A stretch of DNA of 64,000 nucleotides, from the NCBI GenBank assembly GCA_001465935.1, contig LNKV01000032.1, positions 186,001-250,000 of the forward strand, read 5' to 3'. The position numbers and the translations under genes are program-made. Of this stretch, positions 34,506-46,763 are shown one piece after another (positions within the stretch are counted from its first letter, which is position 1; each line of letters begins with the position of its first letter). The DNA is from Clarireedia homoeocarpa (taxonomy: Eukaryota > Ascomycota > Leotiomycetes > Helotiales > Rutstroemiaceae). Below the pieces are notes generated by a model. The model saw only the letters and a program-made list of their open reading frames with translations, ran no database searches and was not told where the DNA came from.

Positions 34506-37208
34506 ATGGATTCCGATCCTGCTGCGTATGACAACAATCAATCGCCAGTCAATGATTCGGTGAATACGGGTACGAGTGCAGAGACCCCCAAAAGTACCTC
34601 TTCTTCAGCAAGTACCACAAGAGAAAGCCCGCATACGCGCGTATCCAAGTCGGCAACAAATCGATTTCAATGTCCCCAATGTCCAAAGAACTTCACGAGG
34701 ATTGAGAATTTGACTCGTCATCAAGCCAATCGTAAGTCGTATTCTCTATATTATCCCCTTTTCTTCAGAGTTTGCCCTTCTGAAACCATAGTACAGATTG
34801 TTTAGCCAAAGTCACGTGTGCTGATCCATTGTTCGTCAGATGATGATGTTGGGAAGTTTGCATGTGTAATATGCAGGAAACGATTTACGAGGAGTGATTT
34901 ATTAAATCGTCATCGTCGGATTCATGTTCAAAATGATGCTTCCAGAGAACCCCTTCGATCACACGTGACTTCCCAGTCGGTCTCGCCTTCGCTATCCGAA
35001 CATCAAAGCATAGTGAACTTGGTTCACCGAGATGCTCATTCGGCGTCACCATGCGTGGCTATTAGGCCAGATGTCTATGAATCTTCTTTGCCACCGGGTA
35101 TGAGTCCACATCGGGAGAATTTACCATCGATACAAGATATTGGTTTCTCCGGACACACCCCGATGTCTCAGTCGCAAGGCCTATCGAGCCTTGTGCAAGC
35201 TGCTTTGGGACCGCCCCCAATTGAGAATGACTTCCAGATATCAGCACAGGAAGCATTAAACCCATCTGTTTGGGATGGGTTCATGCTTTACAACGAGCAT
35301 CCACCCATTTACATGGGATCGTATGACGCTGATATCTCGTGGACGATGGACTGTTTGAGTCAAGACTCGTGGAGTTATATGGACCTTGATCTTGGGGTGG
35401 CAGATACCCAGCTCTGTAAACCTGCACTGCCTGTTGCTATAGATCGAACACACAATGATCCCGACGTGGACGGAGAAAACGTTGGAACTGATCACTGGCC
35501 AGATAAAGTCAGTGGATCAGAAAGTCCACCACGATGGATTCCTAAGCCGGCCCCAAGGGTCAATCCGGGCTTCTGGCAAGTTGTCTTACAAGAAGCTAGA
35601 TTGAGTAATATATCGACAGGACCACGACATCGAATCACTGATGAAATTCGCGCACCGATGGTGGATATGCTACAGACTGAGTCTCCAAGTGAACCTATTA
35701 TTCTTGAAGTTAACAGCTCTACCTTTCCTCCTTCAGATGTTCTAGATTATTTTCTTCATCTATTCTTCCAACATATACATCCTCGATTCCCAATCGTTCA
35801 CATACCCACCTTCAATGTGTTTACAACTTCGCCTTTAGTTCTAGTGTCAATGATGTTTCTAGGCTCTAGTCATTCAAAGGCAGACCGAGGCCGGTTTGTC
35901 CATTTGTTCCATAATCGTGTCAGGGTTGCTAGCATGCGTCTACATGAGATTGAGGAGAAACATGTGAGTATAGCGTCGCGCTAAATGTATCATACTGATG
36001 TTGTATAGTTGCGATTGATTGACAACATATTCTTGCTGCTAAATCTTTGCATTGCTGGAGCTTGGAGTGGTGACAAGATCAGGTTTGAATTCGCCGAAGG
36101 AGTAAGGGGTATTTTAGTCACAGCTTCACGGCGAGCTCGCCTGTTGGATTGTCGACCAATATCTAGGGTCCAACTAGATCCCAATTCGTTACCGCGGAAC
36201 TCACCCCAAGAAGTAGAATGGCTATCATGGATTGAAACTGAAAAGCGAAAGAGGCTGGGACTTGCAATTTATGTGTGTACAGTTCATCATGGCCTTACCT
36301 TCATCACTTGCTAACTATACCAGATATTCGATTGCCAGTACGCAGCTCTATTTAATGTTCAGCCATATATCAGTAAGGCGGAAACCACAAATTGTGTATT
36401 CCCGTGCCCGGATCAACATTGGGATGCGCCATCACCTCAAGCTTGGAAGATGCTCCTGGGTCCCGCCAATATGCCACCTGCTACATACTATCTCCACGCC
36501 CTAAATGGCATCCTCCTTCATAAGTGGACCAAGCCTCCTCCACCTGTGATACCAACCACAAGCTTCGGCAAGAACCTATTACTCTACGCAATTCACGCCC
36601 TCATCTTCGATTGGCGTACTTCCGTCTCGATGTTAAACCCCACAGGACTCATGGGCGCCATAGGAAACCACGCCCTCGATATCGGCGCCGGCCTCCTCTC
36701 CCGAAGAAGATGGCTCATCGACGCTCTCGACTCAATAGAAGAATGTTACGGTCCTGATCTCTCCACGGCCAACAAGCTCCTCCGCGAACTCGGCTATGTA
36801 TCCCTGGACGTCAGTCTCAGCGACGTGCATCTCATGGCCGGTCGATCTGTCAATAAACAAGACTCGGAATTCGCAGCAGTCAATCTCAAGTATTGGGCCA
36901 ATAGCGTTATTGTCGATGGCACGATGAATCATGTTTATGAGATGTTAAGGCTTTGTGAAGCGTGTATTAGGAATGATGAGGTTGGGGGAGGGATAGGAAT
37001 CGCAGATGCGTCATATGAGATTGCGGTGGCACTGTTTACGGGTGGAATGGTGTGTTGGGTTTATGCAAAGTTGAGGAATGGGCTGTGTGATAGTGAGAGA
37101 GCGGAGATGATGGGGAGAGTGAGGGCCGCTGGTGAGGGGCTGATGAATATGGGGTGTTGGAGGATGGGTGAGATGTTTGGGAGAATTTTGATGGGATTTG
37201 GTATGTGA
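34506..37208 (+). CDS. Two-finger C2H2 transcription factor with fungal-specific domain, 832 aa
   Basis: Four exons: 34506-34731, 34840-35963, 36009-36272, 36324-37208. Finger 1 is C56-x2-C59-x12-H72-x3-H76, and its last His codon is split by intron 1 (C|AT). Finger 2 is C84-x2-C87-x12-H100-x3-H104 (FACVICRKRFTRSDLLNRH). A Ser/Pro-rich middle leads to the fungal-specific regulatory domain beginning LDYFLHLFFQHIHPRFPIVH and continuing through exons 3 and 4. Tandem C2H2 fingers with this domain are typical of ascomycete regulators of metabolism. Nuclear location and DNA binding are expected; targets unknown. The next genes downstream are an oxidoreductase/regulator trio, but 1.1 kb of empty sequence intervenes. 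Confidence 0.92.
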
Positions 37209-38331
37209 GGGGTAAGAGGTGGTTGTAGATTAGATGACTAAAATTTGGTTAAGTTACTCAGATCTACTCAGTAGTTGGGAGTACAAGGGAGAGGTAAGAG
37301 GGCGAAGGATAAGGGTGAGTGGATCTGGGTATACTTTACTAAGCCTGAATAGAATATACATAGATCTCATCTGTAAGAAAATTAACATGTAGGATGATAT
37401 ATTAAATACTCAAGAATTTACTCGCTTCCTAGAGTCCCAGTCTTTGAAATCTGTGGTCGAGAGAGGGTATATAAATATTATCTTACCCGCTGATTCTTAA
37501 ATTAGTAGGTTGCTTGAGCTACCGCCAGAATAGAAACGAAGTGTACCCCGATGTTTCCTGCTAGGTTTATACGTTGTCTACTGTGGATAGACAAGCATGC
37601 TGATGTGCGCATACTGAGGTTCTAGGAAAGGGAGGTGTGTCTAGCTTTTGGTTGAAGATTATCGTTGCCGGTTGGAAAAACTTTATCGGTAGTCTCGTTT
37701 TGCTCTTTAGAGTATTTTTTAAGCTTCAACTTTTTGTTCTCGTGCTGTGGAATTTTCTCTTTCACACTCAGAGCAGCACACTTCTAACCGCGCGAGCAAT
37801 CTAGTGGTTTTATGGGTGTAGATATGTCTTGGGTTGACCATGATATAGGTAAAGTAGGCAAGATTTTTGATTGGGTATTGTATAGCGTTGAGAAACTTAT
37901 TGTTGAGGTTGAAAATTCAGGAGCTATTGTTGTTTTGAGAGGAGGATGAATGTTATCTCCGAGACAATTACACTTTCGTTATTTAGGGATAGAGATGAAT
38001 AGAGTATAGAAGGAAACATAGAAATATCATATTACGGAACTACCTGGGTCTATGGTGTTTCTTTAATTTGTCGAATCTGTACTCTGATGGATTCAGATGG
38101 AGATACTCTCAGTTTTGCTATTCTATATGGGGATATATATACTTATGGTCATGAATCGTGGTAGTTGAAGCATGAGCAAAAATCGAATCCTATCACATGT
38201 AGTTACTTCAAAAGATCAAAGGACATCTAAAATTGACTTAATCAATACGTGGCATCATCTCGTAGAGTATGCGCAAATGTCTATGTAATGTATAACTATA
38301 TCAAGAAGTTGATCGAGTTGGGTTTCCTAGT
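37209..38331. other. AT-rich intergenic, no gene seen
   Basis: No frame with a domain or splice support; the composition becomes clearly AT-richer than in the preceding genes. Confidence 0.5.
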
Positions 38332-39334
38332 CTAAATCCACTGCTTGTTTCCAAATTGCGAGACAAATGCACCAGCATAACCGGTCTCGATGCTAGCCCT
38401 CTCCCAGAGAGACCTGATAGTTCGGATTGCTTCGTCAACAGGAACTCCACCCTTGAAGTGAGGCGCATAGGTCTGAAAGTTTTCCATAACTTTCTTCAAA
38501 CCCTCGTACTGCTCTGGAGTGACTGTGATTATATATTAGTAAATTCATTCTCCAGACATCTTAATCTCGAAGAACAGGAATATTCACCATTGTCGAAGTG
38601 GCCCACTTCCACAACTCCCGGACTGATACTAAAGAAGAGTACACCATCTTTCTTGTATTGTGCGTTGAACTTGGCCACAATGACGTTCAACGCTGCTTTG
38701 GAGGCAGAGTACAAAGCAGAATTCTCAATCCCGATATTGTTAATTAAGTCAAGGTCACTATGACCACTAGAAATGGCGATAACCTTCTTGATCTTGCCCT
38801 TCATGACAAGAGGGACGAAGAAGTTGAAGAAGTGGATGTTGCCGACGACATTCGTCTTGAATAGCTCTGATGAAACTTTTTCCAGCTCCTCTACCTTGTC
38901 ACCCCTGTTGAGCATATAGAGTTAACGATTGACCGGGGCAGATAGTTCCTAGAAGGATGGATATAGACCTACAATGCACCTATGGGATCATAAGCGTCGA
39001 ACTGAGACGCGATAGCTCCGTTGGCGACCAGGTAATCAATGCCACGCTCTCCAACAATCTGGGCAGTATCAGCGGCAGCTTTCTTTAGGCTGACGTAGTT
39101 GGTGAGGTCTCCATGGAGAATGTGGATGTTAGAGCGCTCGCCTAGCTCCGCAGTCACTTTCTTCTCCGTGCCATCTTTGTCGCGCACAAGACCGACGACC
39201 AGGTTCTTCGGGTCTTCCGATATGTTCTTGAGGAAGCCGAACTAGGCTGAATTAGCGAAGACCATGCGTAATCCGGCACGAGATAGACTCACCCCGATTC
39301 CCTTCGACACTCCAGTGATAACGTACACGGACAT
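38332..39334 (-). CDS. Short-chain dehydrogenase/reductase, 272 aa
   Basis: Four exons: 39334-39293, 39241-38973, 38904-38588, 38522-38332. The first joins MSVYVITGVSKGIG to FGFLKNISEDP, giving TGxxxGIG at residues 7-14. YLVANGAIA stands for NNAG, the catalytic Ser is in IAISSGHSD, and YSASK gives the YxxxK pair. The last exon (VTPEQYEGLKKVMENFQTYA ... QFGNKQWI) completes a normal SDR end. Expected to be a soluble NAD(P)-dependent oxidoreductase of unknown substrate. It is the first of three minus-strand genes with a Zn2Cys6 regulator and an NmrA-like protein, which suggests a small pathway. Confidence 0.92.
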
Positions 39335-40146
39335 AGTGATTGGTTCTAAATTGAGTGAGTTCGAAAGTATGTAGTAGGATATGGAGATGGTCTGGAGGAC
39401 GAGTCTTGACTAATATATACCATAATGATATGTGGCAGTGTTTGAACTCGGTATTAGCTGTATCAAAGTGTAGAAGTATACTTGAGCATAGTTGCCCTAA
39501 ACACCATTGAGAGGCATGTATGCATATTCATGATTCTTAACCGAGCTGCATATTACGTACATATCGTTCATTGGATACTCATATTTCATAGGATCTAACA
39601 CTTACTACCCTGCTTCGTGCAGAAGCTTGCTTGCGAATATGCATATATTATGTCAAATGACATTTATCGCAACTATGTTGATAACCTGTATTTTCCAGAA
39701 ATTGATGTCAGCGCAAATAATATGCTATCAAGGGTATCTTCTCCTGACAGCCCCCAGCTGAGTCTTGTGTTGATAACTAGTGCTAGCGGTCCCTGTTAGC
39801 GTTGGTCCTTGTAGGTGTCCCCATTTTTAGTCACACTCTGGATATATGTATTCAAATTCGATGCAAACACCTCAACCTGGGACCTGAAGCGTCTCGTGTG
39901 AGTGTGAGAGCCTTGGTATGTGCTCAAATGTCTGAAGGAGTATGCAAGTGAGATCAAGAAATCGAATTATAGTATCATACAGAAGAAGCTTAGGCTTAGT
40001 AACCTAGAACTACGATCAATGCCCACTTGATCCTTCTCACGAGCGAGCCACTCCACATTTGACAGATGTGCCTAGTCGTTTGGATCGATATTGGTACTTT
40101 TGCAAGCGATTTATAGGGATATCTGATAAATAATTGTACATAAAAA
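39335..40146. other. AT-rich intergenic, no gene seen
   Basis: Upstream region of the SDR and downstream of the regulator. Nothing recognisable. Confidence 0.5.
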
Positions 40147-41809
40147 TCATACAAAAGTAGGAAGAATTACGCAATAGCTTATCACCGAGGTTAATTTACC
40201 ACGATAGCCAATATTATTGGACTCCGAAAGATCATCTTGGGCCCAGACGGCTTGCAATAATCCCCTACAATGATTGAAAGATCGGGAGGAGCTCATCTTC
40301 TCTGTCCTGGAGATGATATCAAGCACAATCGCCCGTTGCTCGTCTGTCCGCGACTCACAGCCAATGATGAAGATTGGAAACTGCTGTTTGCAGGAATTTA
40401 ATCGACGTAGAATATCGAAAGCTTGATCGATCTGCTGCTGTGTTCTCGCGGGTTGGCCGATTATATCATCGGAAATTCTGTTGAGATAAACCAGCATAGA
40501 AAGCTGATATAGCTTCATTACTAGTATTGTATCATCATTGTCATCCGTAACTTTTGGCATCGGCAGGCTCCTGATTCTCCAATCCAACACTTCCACGAAG
40601 CTCTTGCAACTATCATGATCATCGCACTTCTCTAATTGGGATGAACTGATGGATACTACATCGCATACTTGGGACAGAAGATCCAGTATAGAGAAAATAG
40701 GGGGCGGCAGATTAGAGACCTGAATTATTACATGTCAGTCTGAGATTAACAATATAGCTACTTTTTTTTGTGCAAACCTGTGAAACGAAGAAATCTGTTG
40801 GAACTGGTAGGAGATCTGGAGCTCCTTCTTTTTTCCAATGTATTTCTGAAAATCGAGCGAGAACATCATTGTAGTGCACCCAGTCTAGTAAGACGGCCAC
40901 ATCGGAGTCAAACTCAAGTAGTGTTTTGACAGAGGACTCTTTGATGACTGTCTTGACACCTTCGACATATTGCTTCCATTGGCCAGAAGTGCAAGATGAC
41001 TGGTGAACTTCAAATGAGCACAGCAGCATCCCGGTAACTATATGTTGAAGGGTCTCTTTGACACCGAGTCTTGGCGTGGAAGATCCTTTTGCTAAACTCC
41101 CCAGCGCAGCTATTTTTAGCTCAAAGGCTTGAGACTGTAAGCCGTAGCGATGTAACGAAGCAAAGGCTAGCAAAGCCTGGAGTGCTGCCAGACCAGAGGC
41201 AGTCTCCTCTCCAAGAGCAATTCGAACCAGGATTTTCCCAAGGGCCTTGGCATCTTGGCCAAAGTTAGCCAGAGATGTAGACGCTTCACAGCAAACTAAA
41301 GCCGGCACGCATGAGTATATTAGCAATCGCTCCCCTAGCTAAGTTCTGTAGATAGCTATTCTGAAACTCACAGTGCTCTAGCAGATCTTGATCAAGAGTC
41401 TTCAGCTTGGAGGGATTCCAGGTGATAGGTACATCTCGCAAAGACAAAATGCGTACCGGAACAGGGCTTGTTAGTTTGTGATACAGCTCAAAATCCCAAT
41501 GCGATATGTGGACAAACCGTGCACCGGAGATTTTGCCCGCTGTTGGGAGTGGCCGAGAATGCGGGGACGACTTGGAGACGGCAGCACGCCGATGATCATT
41601 AGCACGCGGCCAGGATAGCCTGAGACTATACCACTGGCATTTTCGATTCGACCGAGAGCAATTTAGGCAGCTTGGCCTTGCGTAATCGCAAGCAATGGCG
41701 TGATCTAGAAGGATTAGCGTCTTTTTGCTTGTATTCTAGATCCAGCCATAGGCCTACCTTTACATGTGACACAGCCAGTACTCGCCGTTGTCATCCGACC
41801 TTTCTGCAT
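40147..41809 (-). CDS. Zn2Cys6 regulator with Acr2-like fungal domain, 491 aa
   Basis: Four exons: 41809-41758, 41704-41372, 41295-40778, 40719-40147. Exon 1 gives MQKGRMTTASTGCVTCK and exon 2 continues DHAIACDYARPSCLNCSRSN, building the cluster C13-x2-C16-x6-C23-x6-C30-x2-C33-x6-C40. The intron lies right after the second Cys. The long C-terminal part (EASTSLANFGQDAKALGKIL, LQALLAFASLHRYG, VLLDWVHYNDVLARFSEIHW) is the helical Fungal_trans_2 region found in acriflavine-sensitivity (acr-2) type regulators. A start at the second ATG (41794) is also possible. It is flanked by an SDR and an NmrA-like oxidoreductase on the same strand, so it is a candidate local regulator. Confidence 0.88.
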
Positions 41810-42413
41810 GGTTGTGCTGGTGAAATGTATATCGGTAGCAGAGTTTTACACCCATGAAGCTAATCCGTTTGACAAGTATAGAATTTTTTTATTCGCTAAG
41901 TCCGCATTTCACGGGCATTGTAGGAGAGCTATGTTTTATAGACTTGCCATTTCTAAGCATTTGACGCTACACTGCATGGTGCCAGCTAATGTGCCGGCTT
42001 ACGCATCTTGGTAGGGATTATTAGCAAGGTTAATGCATTAGCTTAGGTTGTACGACGATTGATGCTGATAAATACTCTCCAACCCCACATGAACAAGGTT
42101 TAAATAATAGGTAGCAAGACACAGAAACAAACTACCTATAACTATTATTTCAATATAATTGGCGTTAAGTGACGCTGCTGTAGAAGTTATATAGTTTTAG
42201 ATAAAATTAATGATAAGTTCCCTAATTTTGGGTATTTAGATCACATAGAAGCATTGGTAGTAACCAAATTTGATATGAATAATGATTGAACTAGAGTAGA
42301 ATGGTAGGAAAGCGATGAACAAAAATGTTCAGGTCGTGACACTGAGTTCGCCAGGTGCCCAAGCAGGTACAAATTGGAGTCACAATCGAAATAATGATAG
42401 AACTCTTGGCATA
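41810..42413. other. AT-rich intergenic, no gene seen
   Basis: Between the regulator 5' end and the NmrA-like gene 3' end. Only short frames. Confidence 0.5.
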
Positions 42414-43273
42414 TCAGCCTATAGCTGGCCCCTGCCATGCCTTAGTCTTACTCTCCCATCTCAGCGTCTCTATATCGTCCGGCCCATAAAGCAAGACCCT
42501 CGAGCCGCGAATTTCGTCCCTGGCAAGCAAGGCCTCATAGGCGCGAGCAAAGTCGCTGGATTTGACGGCACCCTGCTTGATAGCCTCTCCTTTGACAGCC
42601 TCCTCATCGACATTTACCAGGAAGGCAAGGTACATCTCATTGAAGCGGACATTAGTATTGCGATTCTCTAGCTCCGCCGCGACCGCTAGAGAGAACAGTG
42701 CCCCCTGAGTCATTGCGGGCCCGGACCACCAGCCCAAGTCGCCCACGCCGCCCGTGATGAGCGTGAATGTTGTTGGGTTGGGTTGGGAAAGCAGATAGTT
42801 GATCGTAGCGCGGTAGGCGACTGTGAGGTTTAGTCGCTGAATGGAGTAAGACATAGAACGAAGAGAGCTTACAGAAATTCCCATCAAAATCGATTCTGAA
42901 AACTTCGCGCAACTCCGCTGTGCTGAGATCCTTCAGCGGTGTGGTAAGTCTCAATCCACCAACTGCCATCGTCATGTTAGCTTCTCCACCCTTACCCATT
43001 TTAGATATACTCACCCGCAGAATAGACGTGCTGGAATGCCGGGAGCTCCCCACTCTTGACTCTATCAACAACGCCCTGTACACCGTGCTCGGATACGACG
43101 TCGGCCTCCACTATCGTAATTCCATCACGGGTTCCAGCGTGGCGGAACAGCCTCTCAGCCGCGGCAGCGTTGCGTACGAGAGCCAGGACGTTGCGCTTGG
43201 AGCGCAAGGCACCAATGACAGCCGAGACACCGATGTGGCCTGTGGCGCCGACAACAAGTACGGTTTCTGGCAT
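42414..43273 (-). CDS. NmrA-like / atypical SDR NAD(P)-binding protein, 251 aa
   Basis: Three exons: 43273-43015, 42962-42873, 42820-42414. The start MPETVLVVGATGHIG carries the atypical-SDR motif GxxGxxG (residues 9-15) and LALVRN at the end of strand 2. Joined, the middle reads HVYSA-V-GGLRLTTPLKDL and NF-AYRATINYL, followed by the FTLITGGVGDLGW strand. The C-terminal part is shorter than in isoflavone-reductase relatives. No Ser-Tyr-Lys triad is evident, so it may be a redox sensor (NmrA-like) or a reductase. The ATG directly follows a T-rich run on the plus strand (A-rich 5' leader). It is third in the minus-strand trio with the Zn2Cys6 regulator. Confidence 0.85.
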
Positions 43274-43962
43274 TTTTTTTTTTTTTTTGGTAATGATAGG
43301 ACCTGGACGTTGACGTCTTCACTTTCTTGTACTTTCGTATTTGTTAAGCGATTTCTTCAGTGCTTGGGATTTTGTGGACTACAAAATATCATTTCGGTAA
43401 TGGACCAGAAGCAAGATCTTTATAGACAAATATTATGGTAGTTGCGTAGAACTTTGTAGCCTACATTAATAATACAGGAAGATAGTGCAGAAAGCCCACG
43501 TACTGACGCCATGTTGTACAAAATCTACCCCTATGGTACCCGAGACCTTCTACTTAGTAGCCGAGATAACAAAGGTTAATTGGCGGGGTTTCGCTGCTTT
43601 TAGTATTTTGTATCTGTCTGATTTGCTATCTACCCCACCAACGCTGAGATAGTTGCCTCTCGGTGCTTTTCCGATCTTACCTGCATGACGCCCGGTATAT
43701 GCTTCGAATTATTCTTCGAGCTAATTATACATGTGGCTGGCTACCAGCCGGCGCTAACCGTGGTAGGTCTACACCCAAATCTCCAGGAACTCAGTGAAAG
43801 CAGTGAACCAAGACTGTAGATTACAAACGTTACAAATCAATGTTGTATAAAACCTAACGCCGAATTGGATTCCCGGCTTTCAAGCCTCCAATCTCGCTAT
43901 ACTTTTGCACATATTACATAAAACAAGATTTGAGGCAACTATGCAAGGTAAAATAACCACAC
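43274..43962. other. AT-rich intergenic, no gene seen
   Basis: Upstream of the NmrA-like gene and left of the TIR element. The last ten bases (43953-43962) are the left target-site duplication of that element. Confidence 0.5.
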
Positions 43963-44398
43963 GGGAATTGCTAATCGTCCGACGCTTTTTACTATCTGTC
44001 CGACGATTACACCGAGTACCAGAGGTATATTAGTTATATAGTCGTCGATATTGTAATTTTAAGGCTATATACCACAAATCGGTACTTCTAGTAGCTGAGA
44101 GCCTAACAAGTTGGCTTACTAAAAAGCTTACTAATCGACTTACTAGTTTACTTCCTAATCAACTTTATTTTCGATTTAATAACAGAAGTATAATACTCTT
44201 ATTTTGTCGTCGGTATAGTAGTCTTTATATAGTACTTGATTCCAAATAGTATATCCTCAAATTTGCTCTTGTACCTATTTACAATTGAGTATAAAATTTT
44301 ATAGCAACTACATAGTAAATAGATAAACAACCGAAAATCAGTATATAATATAGGGCGCCGGACAGATAGTAAAAAGCGTCGGACGATTAGCAAAACCC
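43963..44398. mobile_element. Non-autonomous TIR element (MITE), Mutator-like features
   Basis: 436 bp bounded by terminal inverted repeats of about 43 bp with three mismatches. The left end starts GGGAATTGCTAATCGTCC, and the right end read in reverse starts GGGTTTTGCTAATCGTCC; both go on through GACGCTTTTTACTATCTGTC. A perfect 10-bp direct repeat, ATAACCACAC, flanks it at 43953-43962 and 44399-44408, as expected for a target-site duplication. The interior is AT-rich with no transposase frame. TSDs of 9-11 bp and long TIRs are typical of Mutator-like elements, so it is probably a MITE moved by a Mutator-like transposase encoded elsewhere. Family assignment is inference; the boundaries are seen directly. 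Confidence 0.9.
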
Positions 44399-45677
44399 AT
44401 AACCACACAGATGTGTAAAAATAAATGAGTCTGAGAAACCACAGCCTAATTAATTCACCGACTAACACACATAGCATTATCCTCCTCCTATGACTCGTTC
44501 AATCTGTAGTCTGTCACCATCTTGTCCCCATTCTTCCTACTTTACATGCTTGTGTTGAGGCTTCTAGTCTGTTCCCATCGTTTTACTTTCACCACCCAAT
44601 TTCTTTTCATATATTGAAGAGCATGACTGTATTTCGTATCTGGCCATTTTCCTCTTTTCAATGGTAAGAAAACTCTTTCCTGATTCCTGCTACTTCCATA
44701 CCTCAATCAATAGTTGCACTCCCAGCCGTGTCCATGTCTCGCGTTCATTCTGTTGCAAGTAGATTTTTACTTGATCAAGCGCAAAGTCTGCTAGGCTTGT
44801 ATTATAAGGATATCTGCAGTCATTCCCTAAGGGTCTCGATAGGTAACTCAACTATACAAGTAGGTGATGTCCTGTCAGGTCAATAGACTTTGTGATAATT
44901 CTAGTGAATAGATTTTGTGTGCATATAGAAGAAGTTCCTCTACCTCTAGCTATGACAGTGACGATTTGTACCTGAATCGGCCACACTGTTACCGCCCGGC
45001 AGAAATCTCTTATATTAGCCAGCTGCTGAACCAGTTTAGGTTCAGCACCTTAGTATTCTAAGTAATAGATTCAGTTCGTTACAAAAATAGAGAAAGTATA
45101 AAGTCGTGGGTACAAGCTTATCCCGCCCGGAGGGAATTGCATATAGCACGTCAGAATTTTTTTTTATGGTTTGGAGCTCATGAACAGATACAGGTTAAGT
45201 TCTTGATAAAAATTATTTCATTGCATTGCATTCCCTATTCTAAACTAATTTTAAGTATAATTTAGGTATAAAAGTCCTCTTTAACACACAGGTTTCTAGT
45301 CATAAGTTTAACGCCATCGAAGAGACATGAAGGAGAAAAGAAATTAAAACGAAAGGGGGGGAGAGGCTCATTTACTGCATCTGATCTATGCCGGCCTGCA
45401 GATCGCTGATAAACTACTCCTCTGATCTACCGTTTTCTGGTTAAGATTCATCTGCGAGAGCAGCTCGTCTAGCCAAACGAGTAACCCTATTGAATGTAGC
45501 AGTGAGAGAGTGTTTCTCGGCAGAAGCATGTTTCTTGCGTTTGCCTCAGAAGGAGAAAAAGGAGGATCGGAAGTGGCCTTAGCAGCGGCTGTTAAAAGCG
45601 GATTAGCGCGACGTCTAATAATGTTGGACTCCTTAGGAGGCGCATCCCGTACCGTGGGGGAAGATGACATGCTAACG
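44399..45677. other. AT-rich, gene-poor stretch after the MITE
   Basis: No recognised gene up to 45386. A 132-codon minus-strand frame at 45386-45784 has protein-like composition and overlaps the end of the next gene in another frame; it may be a frameshifted C-terminus of that gene. Confidence 0.4.
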
Positions 45678-46763
45678 TCATCCCGCACGTGCTGGGCAGA
45701 AAGGGACCGGCCGGATTCGACCGTCTTGGATTCTTTTGTCGGTATGGCGTTTCTTAGTGGATGTATCAGCAGTTTCAGTGACACTGTCTGCGTCGGGATC
45801 TGCTGTTTCCATTTCCTTATGTTTGGCCAGGAAGGCGGCTATCTTACACCGAAAATCTGCTTCAAGCTCCACTAGAAACTCCGCTATTGACTGGCGCTCA
45901 GCACTGGCCATTGACCCCTGCCGGGCAGTCTTTTTGCCTGAACCAGTTGTTCGAGGGCATGAGGAGACTCGGGGGGACCGACCTTGTCCAGGACGGGGAG
46001 GTGCGATATAGGTGCGGCGTGCTTGAATGTTCAACGTTCCACCAGCATTAAGGAGCTCCTGAACCCATGCCTTGTACCGAGGATGAGTCGAGATCGTGTT
46101 TTCGTCCAATGAAGAGAAGGACAAAAACTTCTGGTTATTGCGGTCTCCGTGGTAGTGCTGACCACGAATCTGAACGACCGACCCATCGGGGCCAATAAAA
46201 GCATGACCACGGTGCTGCCTAGCTGGGCGAATCACAATATGTGGTGCGAAGGTAGCCTTGAACTCGCAAACGCCGGTCTGCGTCATTTGACAGGTGGCGT
46301 TCGCAAACCACAACATGCCAAAACAGTGGTCTGATAGAGCCATATGCTCGACGTTGGCTGCCCGAAGGTCGGCCAGAGTGAAGGCATCTGTATCGGGGTC
46401 GAACAACTCGGCGCCACGAATGTAATTCCAAGTGAACTTTGGTGGTGGTTGACTACGGGAAACATATGGAGAGCGAGGGTGACCTACTGTTGTCAGTAAG
46501 GAGAAGAGATGGAAGGAAAAAAGTCAAATACCAGTGACTGGAGGTTGCGGGGGTCCAGATGGTGTGCCAAAATCTTCATCAGGATCTTCCATCCCGCCTC
46601 TCATCTTGTTAAGCGCATTCTCAACCCCTTCGCCATTATCATCATCAGTGTCTTCCTTTTCACTTCCCAGCTCATCAAGTTTCATCCCAAACAGGTCTTT
46701 GTCAGAACGTTTTGGCTCGGCTCCTGGTGCTGGAAGCGCAGTGTCATCAACAGGAGTGGCCAT
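45678..46763 (-). CDS. Unrecognised acidic-to-basic protein, about 344 aa
   Basis: Two-exon model: 46763-46532 and 46483-45678, joined as PPVTG-HPRSPYVSRSQ across a 48-nt intron with a GTATTT donor and a GTAG acceptor. The N-terminus is acidic and Pro-rich (DELGSEKEDTDDDNGEGVE). The core (FTWNYIRGAELFDPDTDAF, MALSDHCFGMLWFANATCQM, GHAFIGPDGSVVQIRGQHYH) looks folded but matches no family I know. The C-terminus is polar with a helix EFLVELEADFRCKIAAFLAK. An overlapping downstream frame (45386-45784; TKESKTVESGRSLSAQHVRD) may be its true end after a one-base shift. No simple intron with the right phase joins the two. Neighbours are a MITE and an ABC relic, so a lineage-specific or decaying gene is possible. 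Confidence 0.55.

Noticed and set aside
44199..44477. 92-aa minus-strand ORF in the MITE region
   Set aside because: AT-rich frame crossing the right TIR and the target-site duplication, with no transposase motif.
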